From assembly GCA_032117595.1 (NCBI GenBank), contig JAULYZ010000081.1, positions 1 to 41,638 of the forward strand: a stretch of DNA of 41,638 bases. Reading direction: 5' to 3'. The notes beneath the pieces are model-generated. The model was not told the DNA's origin, ran no database searches, and saw nothing but the letters and a program-made list of their open reading frames with translations. The first letter of the stretch is position 1. Each line of letters opens with the position of its first letter. Below are positions 15,708-25,600 of this stretch, piece after piece. The position numbers and the translations under genes are program-made. Origin of the DNA: WLJO01 sp032117595 (lineage in GTDB: Bacteria > Actinomycetota > Acidimicrobiia > Acidimicrobiales > Ilumatobacteraceae).

Positions 15708-16877
15708 TCAGCCGAGCGTGCCGGTTGTGCCGTGCACGTGGTCGCACCAGCGTTCCTCGCCGGGGCGGATCTGGCCGGCTCCGATGCCCTCGAGGGCGGC
15801 GAACGGCCCGCATTCGTGCGGAACGATCCAGACGTGGATCATTGCGGCCGGCGGGAATTTCTTGAGCGATGCAGGACAGGAGCCGTCGGGGCGGACCAAC
15901 CCGCCGACGCGCGGCGCCTCGGGGTCGGTGGTGAAGCAGAGATCGTTGTGCACATGCCACTGCGTGAGACGACCGCCGACGTCGGGGACGTCCTCGAGGG
16001 CGACGCTGCTGGGGAGCATGTACATCGCCGAAACCAGTTTCCGGGAACCGTCGGGCTGCACTCGGTACACGAGCGACTCGGGCTGGTCGGGGTTGAGCGT
16101 GACATCGTCATCGATGAGCGACCAGTTGATGTAGTGCTCGAACCCGGTGATCGCATCGCCGATGGAGCGCCAACCGCGGGCGACGGCCGCGTCGGTGTCG
16201 GCGAACTGGGGGAGACGGTCGAGTGTGATCGACACGAGGTTCTCGGCCCGGGCCTGCTGTTCCGGTGTCACGCCCTCCACGCCCGACAGGTCGATCGGCT
16301 GGGTCGGGTCATAGGGCTTGGGCGGCACTGCCGTAGCGGACGGACTGCCGGCGGTGGAGTGACCGTGACTGCCGGTGTCGTCGTGTTCGGTGGTGGCGCC
16401 GACGAGCATCGCCGGCAGGGTCAGTGCGGCCACGACGAACGCAGGAATGCCGATGCCGTCCGAGCGCGTTCGCCCTGCCGAGCCCGGTGTGAGGAGCACA
16501 CCGAGTGCCAGGGCGAAGGCCACGAGCGCGAGACCCGCTGCTGCGGCGTCGGGGAAGCCCACGGACTCGCGGTGGTCGAGACCGTCGACGAAGGAGACCG
16601 CTGTGATGCGGGTGACGAACCACGCTGCGACCATCACGAGGTTCGCACCGAGGCCGATGGCCGCCCCGAGTCGCGACGCCCGCAGCAGCGCGCTGATGCC
16701 CCAAGCGATCTGTGCCGCTGCTGCCCACACGAAGAGCAGCACGAGTGTGCGGTGTTCGCCGTGCGCGCCCACCGATGCAGCGTGGATGGCCCCGGCGCCG
16801 ATCGAGGCGCAGCCCGCCATGGCCATCGGCGACGGCCACTGCACGAGGGGCGATTGGGCGGTGGGCTCGCTGCTCAT
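15708..16877 (-). CDS. Membrane protein with His-rich C-terminal domain, unknown function
   Basis: A 389-aa protein I cannot name. Residues about 15-165 hold five hydrophobic segments (examples LVLLFVWAAAAQIAWGIS and GIPAFVVAALTLPAMLVG). After a short linker containing HDDTGSHGH comes a soluble domain of about 200 residues, probably outside the membrane. That domain has clustered His, Trp and Cys residues: HYINWSLIDDD, SAMYMLP, QWHVHNDLCF, MIHVWIVPHECGPF and a terminal WCDHVHG. Such clusters suggest a metal site (inference). The gene overlaps the upstream... neighbour on the same strand order as the following CysQ-like gene by ATGA (16874-16877), so it follows translation events of that gene's end. 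Confidence 0.65.
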   Translation of the reverse strand: MSSEPTAQSPLVQWPSPMAMAGCASIGAGAIHAASVGAHGEHRTLVLLFVWAAAAQIAWGISALLRASRLGAAIGLGANLVMVAAWFVTRITAVSFVDGLDHRESVGFPDAAAAGLALVAFALALGVLLTPGSAGRTRSDGIGIPAFVVAALTLPAMLVGATTEHDDTGSHGHSTAGSPSATAVPPKPYDPTQPIDLSGVEGVTPEQQARAENLVSITLDRLPQFADTDAAVARGWRSIGDAITGFEHYINWSLIDDDVTLNPDQPESLVYRVQPDGSRKLVSAMYMLPSSVALEDVPDVGGRLTQWHVHNDLCFTTDPEAPRVGGLVRPDGSCPASLKKFPPAAMIHVWIVPHECGPFAALEGIGAGQIRPGEERWCDHVHGTTGTLG

Positions 16878-17632
16878 GCGCGGCGTACGGCGTCGAGCAC
16901 GTCATCGGCGAGCTCGGGTCGGCAGACGAGGAAGTCCGGGAGCCAGGCATCCGCCGCGTTGTACTCGAGCGGGCTGCCGTCGATGCGACTCACGTGCAGT
17001 CCGGCCGCTGCGGCGACGGCGGCGGGTGCAGCGGAGTCCCACTGGTACATGCCGCCGTCGTGGGCGTAGATGTCGGCGTGACCCATCACGACCGCCATCG
17101 TCTTGGCGCCGGCAGAGCCGAGGCGCAGGGCGGAGCAGTTCAGCGCGCGGCCGATCGAGAGCGCCAGGTACGGAACCCGGTTGCGGCTCGTCACGAGCAC
17201 CGGTTGTTCGCGATCGGCGCGGGGAACGCTGGGGGCGGGCTCGGTGGAGAACACGGCCTTGACCGCGGGGAGCGACACGGCCCCTGCGCTCAGTGCGCCG
17301 CGCTCCCAGAGCGCAACATGTACGGCCCAGTCGGAACGACCCGGCTCGCCGTACTCGTTGGTGCCGTCGAGGGGATCAACGATCCATACCCGGTCCGACG
17401 CAAGGCGCGACTTGTCGTCGCGCCCCTCCTCGGAGAGCACGGCGTCGTCGGGGCGTGCGAGGCGCAGTTCCTCCATGAGGAAGCGGTGCGCCGCCGCATC
17501 GCCAGTGTCCATCACCTGCCACGGATGCGCACCGCGCTGCCAGAGCTCCTCGCGCAACTGCACGAGCAGGGCTCCGGCCTCCACGGCCAGACGCGTCGCG
17601 AGGTCGTGGTCGGACTCAGCCACGGACGGCAT
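16874..17632 (-). CDS. CysQ-like 3'(2'),5'-bisphosphate nucleotidase / inositol-phosphatase family
   Basis: A 252-aa Mg2+-dependent, Li+-sensitive-type phosphatase. The three family metal motifs are present: SEEGRDD, WIVDPLDGTNEY and, near the C-terminus, YQWDSAAPAAVAAAAGL. Actinobacterial CysQ proteins hydrolyse 3'-phosphoadenosine 5'-phosphate to AMP in sulfur assimilation, and some also act on inositol-1-phosphate or fructose-1,6-bisphosphate. ATG 17632 is chosen; the 36 codons further upstream overlap the previous gene and lack family similarity. Its first 17 bp overlap the 3' end of the two-helix membrane gene, and its stop overlaps the start of the next gene as ATGA. The three genes therefore form one tight minus-strand operon. 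Confidence 0.87.
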   Translation of the reverse strand: MPSVAESDHDLATRLAVEAGALLVQLREELWQRGAHPWQVMDTGDAAAHRFLMEELRLARPDDAVLSEEGRDDKSRLASDRVWIVDPLDGTNEYGEPGRSDWAVHVALWERGALSAGAVSLPAVKAVFSTEPAPSVPRADREQPVLVTSRNRVPYLALSIGRALNCSALRLGSAGAKTMAVVMGHADIYAHDGGMYQWDSAAPAAVAAAAGLHVSRIDGSPLEYNAADAWLPDFLVCRPELADDVLDAVRRA

Positions 17633-17972
17633 CCCGCTTGCGGCCGAGTCGGAGTGCCTCGCGCACCAGCGTCCGTACGGCCTGTTCGTCGGCTCCCTGT
17701 GCCACGAGCTGCTGGACGTGTTCCTCGAGACGCTCGGCATCGGCTTCCTCGAACACGTCGAGGCGATCGCGACGCGTGGCTGCCGTTGCCGAGAGCAGCG
17801 AGAGTGTGGCGAGGGCGGTGAGGACCCCGCAGGTGGCGACCCAGCCGTTGTTGTTCCCGTTCACCGAGCTGACGATCATGCCGACGATGCCGCCGACCCA
17901 CATCACTGCTGCTCCACCCCGGAACCAACTCATCGGCACCCGGACATGCTGCCAGAGCAGCGCCGTTCTCAC
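17616..17972 (-). CDS. Small membrane protein, two TM segments plus helical tail
   Basis: An unrecognised protein of 118 aa. Two hydrophobic segments (GGAAVMWVGGIVGMIVSSV and GVLTALATLSLLSATAA) are followed by a charged, probably helical tail (EEADAERLEEHVQQLVAQ) that may form a coiled coil. GTG 17972 is taken because TAGCAC lies 9 nt upstream. ATG 17933 (105 aa), directly before the first membrane segment, is a real alternative. It is first in the operon with the CysQ-like phosphatase. Confidence 0.55.
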   Translation of the reverse strand: MRTALLWQHVRVPMSWFRGGAAVMWVGGIVGMIVSSVNGNNNGWVATCGVLTALATLSLLSATAATRRDRLDVFEEADAERLEEHVQQLVAQGADEQAVRTLVREALRLGRKRDAVRG

Positions 17973-17999
17973 ACCACCGCTGTGCTAGAGCAGAGGGTT

Positions 18000-18221
18000 G
18001 TGAGTGACGAGGTACGCCCGGGGAGCGAGCGGGACCACCGGGGGTCCCGTCGACTGGGGGCCCGGGAGTCCGTCGTCTGGTACCTGATTGCCGGCCTGTC
18101 GTACATCGGGTTCGGTCTGCTGCAGAAGGGCCTTCTCAACTGGGTGGTCGGTCCGCTGTGGTTGGTGGCCGTTGTGGTGATCGGGCCCGCAGTGGTCGAC
18201 CGGATCCGGGGACGCGCATGA
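18000..18221 (+). CDS. Small single/two-TM membrane protein
   Basis: A 73-aa protein from GTG 18000. The first 25 residues are hydrophilic and Arg-rich; the rest is two closely spaced hydrophobic stretches (VVWYLIAGLSYIGFGLL and WVVGPLWLVAVVVIGPAVV). AGAGG sits just before the start and TAGAGC 8 nt before it. The TGA overlaps the next ATG as ATGA, so it is translationally coupled to the YdjM-like hydrolase gene and may assist it. No named family recognised. Confidence 0.6.
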   Translation: MSDEVRPGSERDHRGSRRLGARESVVWYLIAGLSYIGFGLLQKGLLNWVVGPLWLVAVVVIGPAVVDRIRGRA

Positions 18222-19141
18222 GCTGGGCGGCACATCAGTTCGAGATCTACGCAGTTCAGGCACACCTGCCCAAGAAGATGCGCGGGAAGGTGAGTTTCTT
18301 CGGGATCTTCCTCGGCGATTTCGCACCGGACTTCTTCGCCAAGTTCTGGGTGTACGGCATCACCATCAACGGCAAGCGCTACGGCGCCTCGGTGCCCGAG
18401 CGGTGGCACCGGGGCTGGCCCGGACTCGGGCTCACCCACACGGTGTTCTTCGGCATCGTCCTCGCCCTGCTGCTGTGGCTCTGGAAGCGCAATCGCGCGC
18501 TCACCGTGGGGTTCATGCTGGGGATGGCTGCGCATGCGCTCACCGACGTGAACGACAGCGTCGGAACGATGCTGCTGTTTCCCTTCACCACGCTGAACTG
18601 GTCGATGCAGACGTGGGCGTATGCCGCCACGAAGTCGGGCGGCAAGTACCTCGATGCTGCTGCGTACTACAGCAGCCTCGGGCTGGTGATGGACCTGCTC
18701 TGGCTCGTGGTGGTGCTTGCGGGTTGGCGCGTGCTCACGCGCGAGTACTGGCGAACCCAGGTGGTGCCGGCCGATGCGCGCACCTGGGCGTGGCTCGGGC
18801 GCTGGATCCCCGAGCGCGGCCTGCTCGCGCTGTACCGGGCGACGTTCTTCTACGGGCTCTGCCGACTCATCGCTTGGTTCCTCTACGCACGGGTGCTTGC
18901 CACGCCCACCATCGAGGGCACGAAGCGACGTGGGTTCCCGATGGACCTGTCCTGGACCGGACCCTGGTGGATTCCGGGCGGGGCGAGGAGCCTGCCGCAC
19001 GTGAATCCGTGGATCGTGCTCCCCACGGCCCTCGCGCTGCTGGGGTTGATCTACTGGGCGCTGGCGAGGCTCTGGGAGCCCATGGGGCGGCGTGAGCGCC
19101 GCCAGAGCGCACCGAGCACCCCGAACAGTCCCGACGGCTGA
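18218..19141 (+). CDS. YdjM-like membrane-bound metal-dependent hydrolase (DUF457 type)
   Basis: A 307-aa multi-pass membrane protein. The pattern of polar residues fits the YdjM/LexA-regulated inner-membrane hydrolase family: His6 near the N-terminus, LGDFAPDFF, HRGWPGLGLTHTVFFG and GMAAHALTDVND, each supplying the conserved His or Asp. These are thought to bind metal within the membrane; the substrate is unknown in most members. About 5-6 hydrophobic segments are visible. It is coupled to the preceding 73-aa gene (ATGA overlap). Its last 91 bp overlap the 3' end of the convergent CVNC gene. Confidence 0.7.
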   Translation: MSWAAHQFEIYAVQAHLPKKMRGKVSFFGIFLGDFAPDFFAKFWVYGITINGKRYGASVPERWHRGWPGLGLTHTVFFGIVLALLLWLWKRNRALTVGFMLGMAAHALTDVNDSVGTMLLFPFTTLNWSMQTWAYAATKSGGKYLDAAAYYSSLGLVMDLLWLVVVLAGWRVLTREYWRTQVVPADARTWAWLGRWIPERGLLALYRATFFYGLCRLIAWFLYARVLATPTIEGTKRRGFPMDLSWTGPWWIPGGARSLPHVNPWIVLPTALALLGLIYWALARLWEPMGRRERRQSAPSTPNSPDG

Positions 19142-19377
19142 GGCGCAGGCGTCCACGCCGCTGCAGCGTCGACGGCCTCCTTGCCGAGGATGTCGACGGG
19201 GTCGAGGTCGAGGCTGCGGAGGAACGCCACCGTGCGGACGTCGTGCTTCACCGGATCGGGTTCACCGACGAGTCCGGCCCGCGAGAGCAGGCGATGTGCC
19301 GGATCCTTGGCGATGGCCGCAGCGAGCGCCACCTTGCCGAGGACGAACTCGATGTTGTTGACGCAGTTGACGCACAT
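19051..19377 (-). CDS. Small protein with N-terminal CVNC motif, unknown
   Basis: A 108-aa protein starting MCVNCVNNIEFVLGKVALAA. The Cys-x2-Cys within the first five residues could bind metal or be redox-active (inference). Residues 10-40 are amphipathic helical, the C-terminal 25 residues basic and low in structure. ATG 19377 is supported by TACGAT exactly 6 nt upstream. It lies 39 bp after ettA and overlaps the convergent hydrolase gene by 91 bp, the longest such overlap in the window; the overlapping part is the least ordered part of the protein. Confidence 0.6.
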   Translation of the reverse strand: MCVNCVNNIEFVLGKVALAAAIAKDPAHRLLSRAGLVGEPDPVKHDVRTVAFLRSLDLDPVDILGKEAVDAAAAWTPAPQPSGLFGVLGALWRRSRRPMGSQSLASAQ

Positions 19378-19383
19378 GGCTCG

Positions 19384-19389
19384 ATCGTA
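19384..19389 (-). promoter_or_regulatory. -10-like hexamer TACGAT for the CVNC protein gene
   Basis: TACGAT ends 6 nt before ATG 19377 and lies in the 39-bp gap after ettA, so the small gene can have its own leaderless mRNA. The same hexamer with almost the same spacer precedes the HAD gene at 26966. Confidence 0.5.
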
Positions 19390-19416
19390 CGCCACGGGTG
19401 GGCCCGCAGCGCCGCG

Positions 19417-21093
<1,677 letters not shown>

Positions 21094-21102
21094 ATCCGGG
21101 CC

Positions 21103-21108
21103 ACGCTA
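21103..21108 (-). promoter_or_regulatory. -10-like hexamer TAGCGT for ettA
   Basis: TAGCGT ends 9 nt before ATG 21093, in the divergent space shared with the PuuD-like gene. Confidence 0.4.
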
Positions 21109-21165
21109 GCGGTGGGGCCGTCGCCGGGTACCGGGCCATTCCCCGGCCCCGGTGCGACCCGGTGG

Positions 21166-21171
21166 TACGGT
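21166..21171 (+). promoter_or_regulatory. -10-like hexamer TACGGT for the PuuD-like gene
   Basis: TACGGT lies 40 nt before ATG 21212, which would give a leader of about 30 nt with the ribosome site TTGGGGG near 21197-21203. This is a leadered, not leaderless, arrangement. Confidence 0.35.
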
Positions 21172-21211
21172 GATCCTGCTTTTCCCGATCGTCACCTTGG
21201 GGGTGCCCACG

Positions 21212-21985
21212 ATGCAAGCAGCAATCGCGATCTTCGACTACGACGGCGGAGGTCTCCACAACTTCTTCCGCGCTCTCCACATCCTCGCCGGTATTGCGTG
21301 GATCGGCCTGCTCTACTACTTCAACGTGGTGCAGGTGCCGGCGTTCGCCGCCTACGGCGACGAGGGCCGTGCCCGCAACGTCTCGATCGACAAGCTCGCC
21401 CGCCGGGCGCTGTGGTGGTTCCGCTGGGCAGCGGTTGCCACGTTCGTCCTCGGTCTGCTCATCACGGGCTCGGTCGAGAACTACTGGGAGGGCTTCATGT
21501 CCTCGGACTCCAACTTCAACCTCGGCCACAACGCGATGATCCTCGTGGGCATGCTGCTCGGCACCACCATGATGCTCAACGTGTGGGGCGTCATCTGGCG
21601 CAACCAGAAAGTGGTGCTGGCCAATGCTGCGAACGTGCTTGCCGGAGGCGAGGCCGATCCCAATGCAGCAGGCGCCGGCCGTTCGGCCCTGCTGGCGTCA
21701 CGTACCAACTTCATCTTCAGCTTCTCGATGCTCTGGTTCATGGTGGCGGCACCGCACCTGGGCGGTCTCTTCGACGGTGAGTCGGCCGGTGCGGCGTGGG
21801 CCTTCGTGCTCATCGCCGTGGCGATCGGAGCAGTCATCGAGCTCCTTGCCCTCGGCTTCATCGGGGGCAAGGCAGCCACCAACAAATTGCTGTGGCCCTT
21901 CGAGAGCCACAAGAACGCGATGATCTCGGGCGGTGTGCTCTGGGTCGTGCTCTACATCCTCAGCGAGATCCTGCTCAACATCTAA
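21212..21985 (+). CDS. PuuD-like (urate hydroxylase N-domain) membrane protein
   Basis: A 257-aa protein with about seven hydrophobic segments. The stretch LHILAGIAWIGLLYYFNVVQ is nearly diagnostic of the N-terminal membrane domain of PuuD, the cytochrome-c-coupled urate oxidase. FWRNQK-like and HNAMILVGM segments with histidines also fit. Full PuuD has a C-terminal cytochrome c domain (CxxCH); this protein ends without one. No other purine-degradation gene is near, so urate may not be the substrate. ATG 21212 is chosen after a GGGGG ribosome site; the 20 in-frame codons upstream are unlike the family. A strong terminator follows. Confidence 0.75.
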   Translation: MQAAIAIFDYDGGGLHNFFRALHILAGIAWIGLLYYFNVVQVPAFAAYGDEGRARNVSIDKLARRALWWFRWAAVATFVLGLLITGSVENYWEGFMSSDSNFNLGHNAMILVGMLLGTTMMLNVWGVIWRNQKVVLANAANVLAGGEADPNAAGAGRSALLASRTNFIFSFSMLWFMVAAPHLGGLFDGESAGAAWAFVLIAVAIGAVIELLALGFIGGKAATNKLLWPFESHKNAMISGGVLWVVLYILSEILLNI

Positions 21986-22028
21986 GTCGACCAAGAACGT
22001 CGCCCGCCATCGGCGGGTGGACCACGCG

Positions 22029-22064
22029 AAGGAGCCGGCCCGATGGGCCGGCTCCTTGCTTTTT
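22029..22064 (+). terminator. Strong intrinsic terminator
   Basis: AAGGAGCCGGCCC (22029-22041) pairs perfectly with GGGCCGGCTCCTT (22045-22057) around a 3-nt loop, followed by GCTTTTT. It ends the PuuD-like transcript. It is the clearest intrinsic terminator in the window. Confidence 0.92.
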
Positions 22065-22102
22065 CTCCGATCGAAGGACGAGGGCAGGCTCTCGAGCCCT
22101 GC

Positions 22103-22147
22103 GACTCAGGTGACCGTGACTCAGGTGACCGTGACTCAGGTGACCGT
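22103..22147. repeat. Three perfect tandem copies of a 15-bp unit at a gene end
   Basis: GACTCAGGTGACCGT occurs three times head to tail. On the minus strand each copy reads ACGGTCACCTGAGTC, so the last codons of the cupredoxin gene plus its TGA are repeated in frame. The gene uses the first stop (22136-22138), and two further in-frame TGA codons follow at 15-bp steps. Confidence 0.95.
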
Positions 22148-22540
22148 GAGGGTGGCCTTCATGTCGCCGTGGCCGGGCACATCGCAGTAGAGCAGGTACT
22201 CGCCGGGGGCCAGGTCGTAGGTGCCGACCTCGACGTCGCCCTTCTTGTTCACCTCGAGCTTGTCGCCGATGATGATTCCGTCGGCGTCTTTCACCACCAG
22301 CGTGTGGCGCTGGGTGTCTTCGTTCACGTAGGCGATGGTCACCGAGCCGTCGGTGGCGGCGAAGGTGTATTCCTCTGCATCGAACTTGAGACCGGCTACG
22401 GCGTCCACCTCGAGGGCGCCGGCGGGCACGGTTGGGGCCGGACCCGAGGAGTCGCTGCCGCCGCTGCAGGCAGCGACGGTCATGGTGAGGGCGGCCAGAG
22501 CGGAGACTCCGACGGCGGGGAGGACGAACCGACGCTTCAT
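22136..22540 (-). CDS. Cupredoxin-domain lipoprotein
   Basis: A 134-aa exported copper protein. The signal peptide MKRRFVLPAVGVSALAALTM leads to the lipobox VAAC with Cys25 as lipidation site, followed by a Ser/Gly/Pro linker. The cupredoxin fold has the type-1 copper ligand set His79 (in QRHTLVV), Cys119, His124 and Met127 (in YCDVPGHGDM). It probably carries electrons, or copper, at the outer face of the membrane. ATG 22540 has TAGCCT 7 nt upstream. The 3' end lies in a triplicated 15-bp repeat, giving three successive in-frame stop codons. Confidence 0.87.
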   Translation of the reverse strand: MKRRFVLPAVGVSALAALTMTVAACSGGSDSSGPAPTVPAGALEVDAVAGLKFDAEEYTFAATDGSVTIAYVNEDTQRHTLVVKDADGIIIGDKLEVNKKGDVEVGTYDLAPGEYLLYCDVPGHGDMKATLTVT

Positions 22541-22547
22541 GCCCGTC

Positions 22548-22553
22548 AGGCTA
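22548..22553 (-). promoter_or_regulatory. -10-like hexamer TAGCCT for the cupredoxin gene
   Basis: TAGCCT ends 7 nt before ATG 22540; no ribosome site is seen. Confidence 0.45.
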
Positions 22554-22679
22554 ACGGTGGTGTGCCCGGACGCAGGGTCGTGGGACCTACCCCCGGCCGT
22601 CGGGGTCGCGCGGCCTGCGCCGACCAACTCCGGGCGGTCGGATCGGCCCCGGTGGTTCGTGGACCGCGGCCGTACTCGG

Positions 22680-22685
22680 TAGGGT
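22680..22685 (+). promoter_or_regulatory. -10-like hexamer TAGGGT for kgd
   Basis: TAGGGT ends 6 nt before GTG 22692. The same hexamer precedes larE (+) and the UvrD-like gene (-). Confidence 0.5.
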
Positions 22686-22691
22686 CGGAGT

Positions 22692-25600
22692 GTGGCCACT
22701 AGACCCGAACAATTCGGCGCGAACGCATGGCTGGTCGACGAACTCCGGGCGCAGTTTCTTGCCGACCCGGCGTCGGTCAGTGAGGCCTGGCGCGAGTTCT
22801 TCTCCTCCGACGTCCTGCCCGGCGCAGCGGCTCCGAGCCCGGCGCCCGCAGCGAGCATTCCTGCGGCGCCCGCAGCAGTAGCCGTCCCGGCCGCTGCCGC
22901 TGCGCCCAGTGCAGCAGCACCGGCTCCCGCCGCCGCTCCCGCCGGAGACCCCATCCGGGGTGCGGCAGCAGCGATCGCTGCCAACATGACCAAGAGCCTC
23001 GAGGTCCCCACCGCGACGAGTTTCCGCAACATCCCGGCGCGACTGCTCGAGGTCAACCGTCAGGGCATCAACAACTACCGCGCCCGCGTCGGGCTCGGGA
23101 AGGTCAGCTTCACGCACATCATCGCCTACGCCATCGTGCGGGCGATCGCCGACGGTGTCCCGAACATGAACCACGGCTACGCCGAGGACGCCGAGGGCAA
23201 GCCGATGCTCATGCGGCGCGGGTCCATCAACATGGGGCTGGCCGTCGATGTCGACAAGGGCGACGGTTCGCGCACGCTCGTCGTACCGGTGCTCCGGGAT
23301 GCCCAGACACTCGGCTTCGCCGAGTTCATCGACCAGTACGACGCACTGATCCGCAAGGTGAAGGCCAACAAACTCGCAGTGGCCGATTTCCTCGGCGCGA
23401 CCGTCACCCTCACCAACCCGGGAACCATCGGCACCGTGCAGTCGGTGCCGCGGCTCATGTCCGGTCAGGGTGTCATCATCGGCGTCGGCACCATCGATTA
23501 CCCGGCCGAGTTCCAGGGGGCCGATGAGTCGGCGCTCGCCGAGATCGGCATCTCCAAGGTGGTCACGGTCACCAGCACCTACGACCACCGCATCATCCAG
23601 GGTGCTGAGAGTGGTCTGTTCCTGAAGCGTGTGCACGAGAACCTCCTCGGCGAGCACGGCTTCTACGACGGCGTCTTCCGCAGTCTCGGTATCCCGAACG
23701 AGCCGGCGCGCTGGGGTGCCGACACGAGCCCGCTCAACCGCGAGGAGTCCATGCTGCGCAAGCAGATGGCCGTGTCGAACCTGATCCGTTCGCACCGCGT
23801 GCGTGGTCACCTCATGGCCGACCTCGACCCGTTGCGCTGGAAGGAGCCGCACCTCCTCGAGGAGATGGACCCCTCGCACTACGGACTCAGCCTCTGGGAT
23901 CTCGAGCGAGAGTTCCTCGTCGGCGGGTTCGCCGGCCGCGATCGCATGAAGCTCGGCGATCTGCTCACCATGCTGCGCGACACCTACTGCCGCACCATCG
24001 GTGTCGAGTTCATGCACATCCGTGATCTCGCCGAGCACGAGTGGATCCAGTCGCGCCTCGAGGGCGTGCCCACCGTGTTGACCCGCGACGAGAAGCGTTG
24101 GCTCGCCGAGCGGCTCACCACCGCCGACGCCTACGAGCGGTTCCTCGCCACCAAGTACGTCGGCACGAAGCGGTTCGGCCTCGAGGGCGCCGAGTCCGCC
24201 ATCGCGATCCTCGACGGCGTGCTCTCTGCTGCAGCCGATGCTGGCCTCGACAGCGCGGTGCTCGGCATGGCGCACCGTGGCCGCCTCAACGTGCTGGCGA
24301 ACATCGTCGGCAAGAGTTACGACCAGATCTTCCGCGAGTTCGAGGGTCACATCGGGCCCAACACCGTGCAGGGCTCGGGCGACGTGAAGTACCACCTCGG
24401 CGCATCGGGCAAGTACGTGAGCCCCAAGGGCGCCGACATCCGTGTGGAGCTCGCCGCCAACCCGAGCCACCTCGAGACGGTCAACCCCATCGTGATGGGC
24501 ATGGTCCGTGCTCGTCAGGACCAGATCGATCCGCCGCTCTCGTACCCGGTGCTCGCGCTGCTCATTCACGGTGACGCGGCCTTTGCGGGCCAGGGTCTCG
24601 TGGCCGAGTGCCTCGCGATGACCGACATCTCCGGCTATCGCATCGGTGGCACGGTGCACCTGATCATCAACAACCAGATCGGGTTCACCACCTCGCCGGA
24701 GTACTCGCGCTCGTCGCCGTACTGCTCCGACGTCGCCAAGACCGTGCAAGCACCTGTGTTCCACGTGAACGCCGACGATCCCGAGGCCTGCCTGCGTGTT
24801 GCGCGACTCGCCTTCGAGTACCGCCAGCGCTTCCACAAAGACGTCGTGATCGACCTCGTCTGCTACCGCCGGCACGGACACAACGAGGGCGACGACCCCA
24901 GCTACACCCAGCCCCAGATGTACAAGGCCATCGCCCAGCACCGCCCGGTGGCCAAGCTGTACGTGGAGGAACTCATCAGCCGCGGCGACCTCAGCCTCGC
25001 CGACGCCGAGCAGATGCTCAGCGAGTTCCAGGGCCGTCTGCAGACCTCGCTCGACGAGACCCGTGCGCACGCACCCGGCGTGGTGAAGGTGGCCAAGCCG
25101 CCGGCACCGGTGGGTGTGCTGCCGTGGGCACAGACCGGGACCCCGCGCGCCGTGCTCGACACGGTGTTCAACGCACTCACCGCCTACCCGTCCGATTTCA
25201 CGGTGCACCCCAAGCTCGCCAAGCAGTTCGAGCAGCGCGCTGCGCAGTACGCGTCCACCGGCATGATCGACTGGGCCACGGGCGAAGCACTCGCCTTCGG
25301 CTCGCTGCTCATGGAGGGTGTGCCGGTCCGTCTCGCCGGCGAGGACTCGCGCCGCGGCACGTTCAGCCAGCGCCACGCAACGCTCACCGATTACGAGAAT
25401 GGTCGTCGGTGGACGCCGCTCGCTCACCTCCCCGGCGCTCCCTGCCGGCTCTGGGTGTACGACTCGTTGCTCTCGGAGTACGCCGCACTCGGTTACGAGT
25501 ACGGCTACGCGCAGGCGAGCCGCGACGCACTCGTGCTCTGGGAGGCCCAGTTCGGCGACTTCGTCAACGGCGCCCAGATCATCATCGACCAGTACCTCGT

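Noticed and set aside
14193..17069. 958-codon open frame on the plus strand
   Set aside because: It runs out of frame through the DHA2 exporter and antisense to two real genes; the composition is Arg/Gly/His-rich without motifs.
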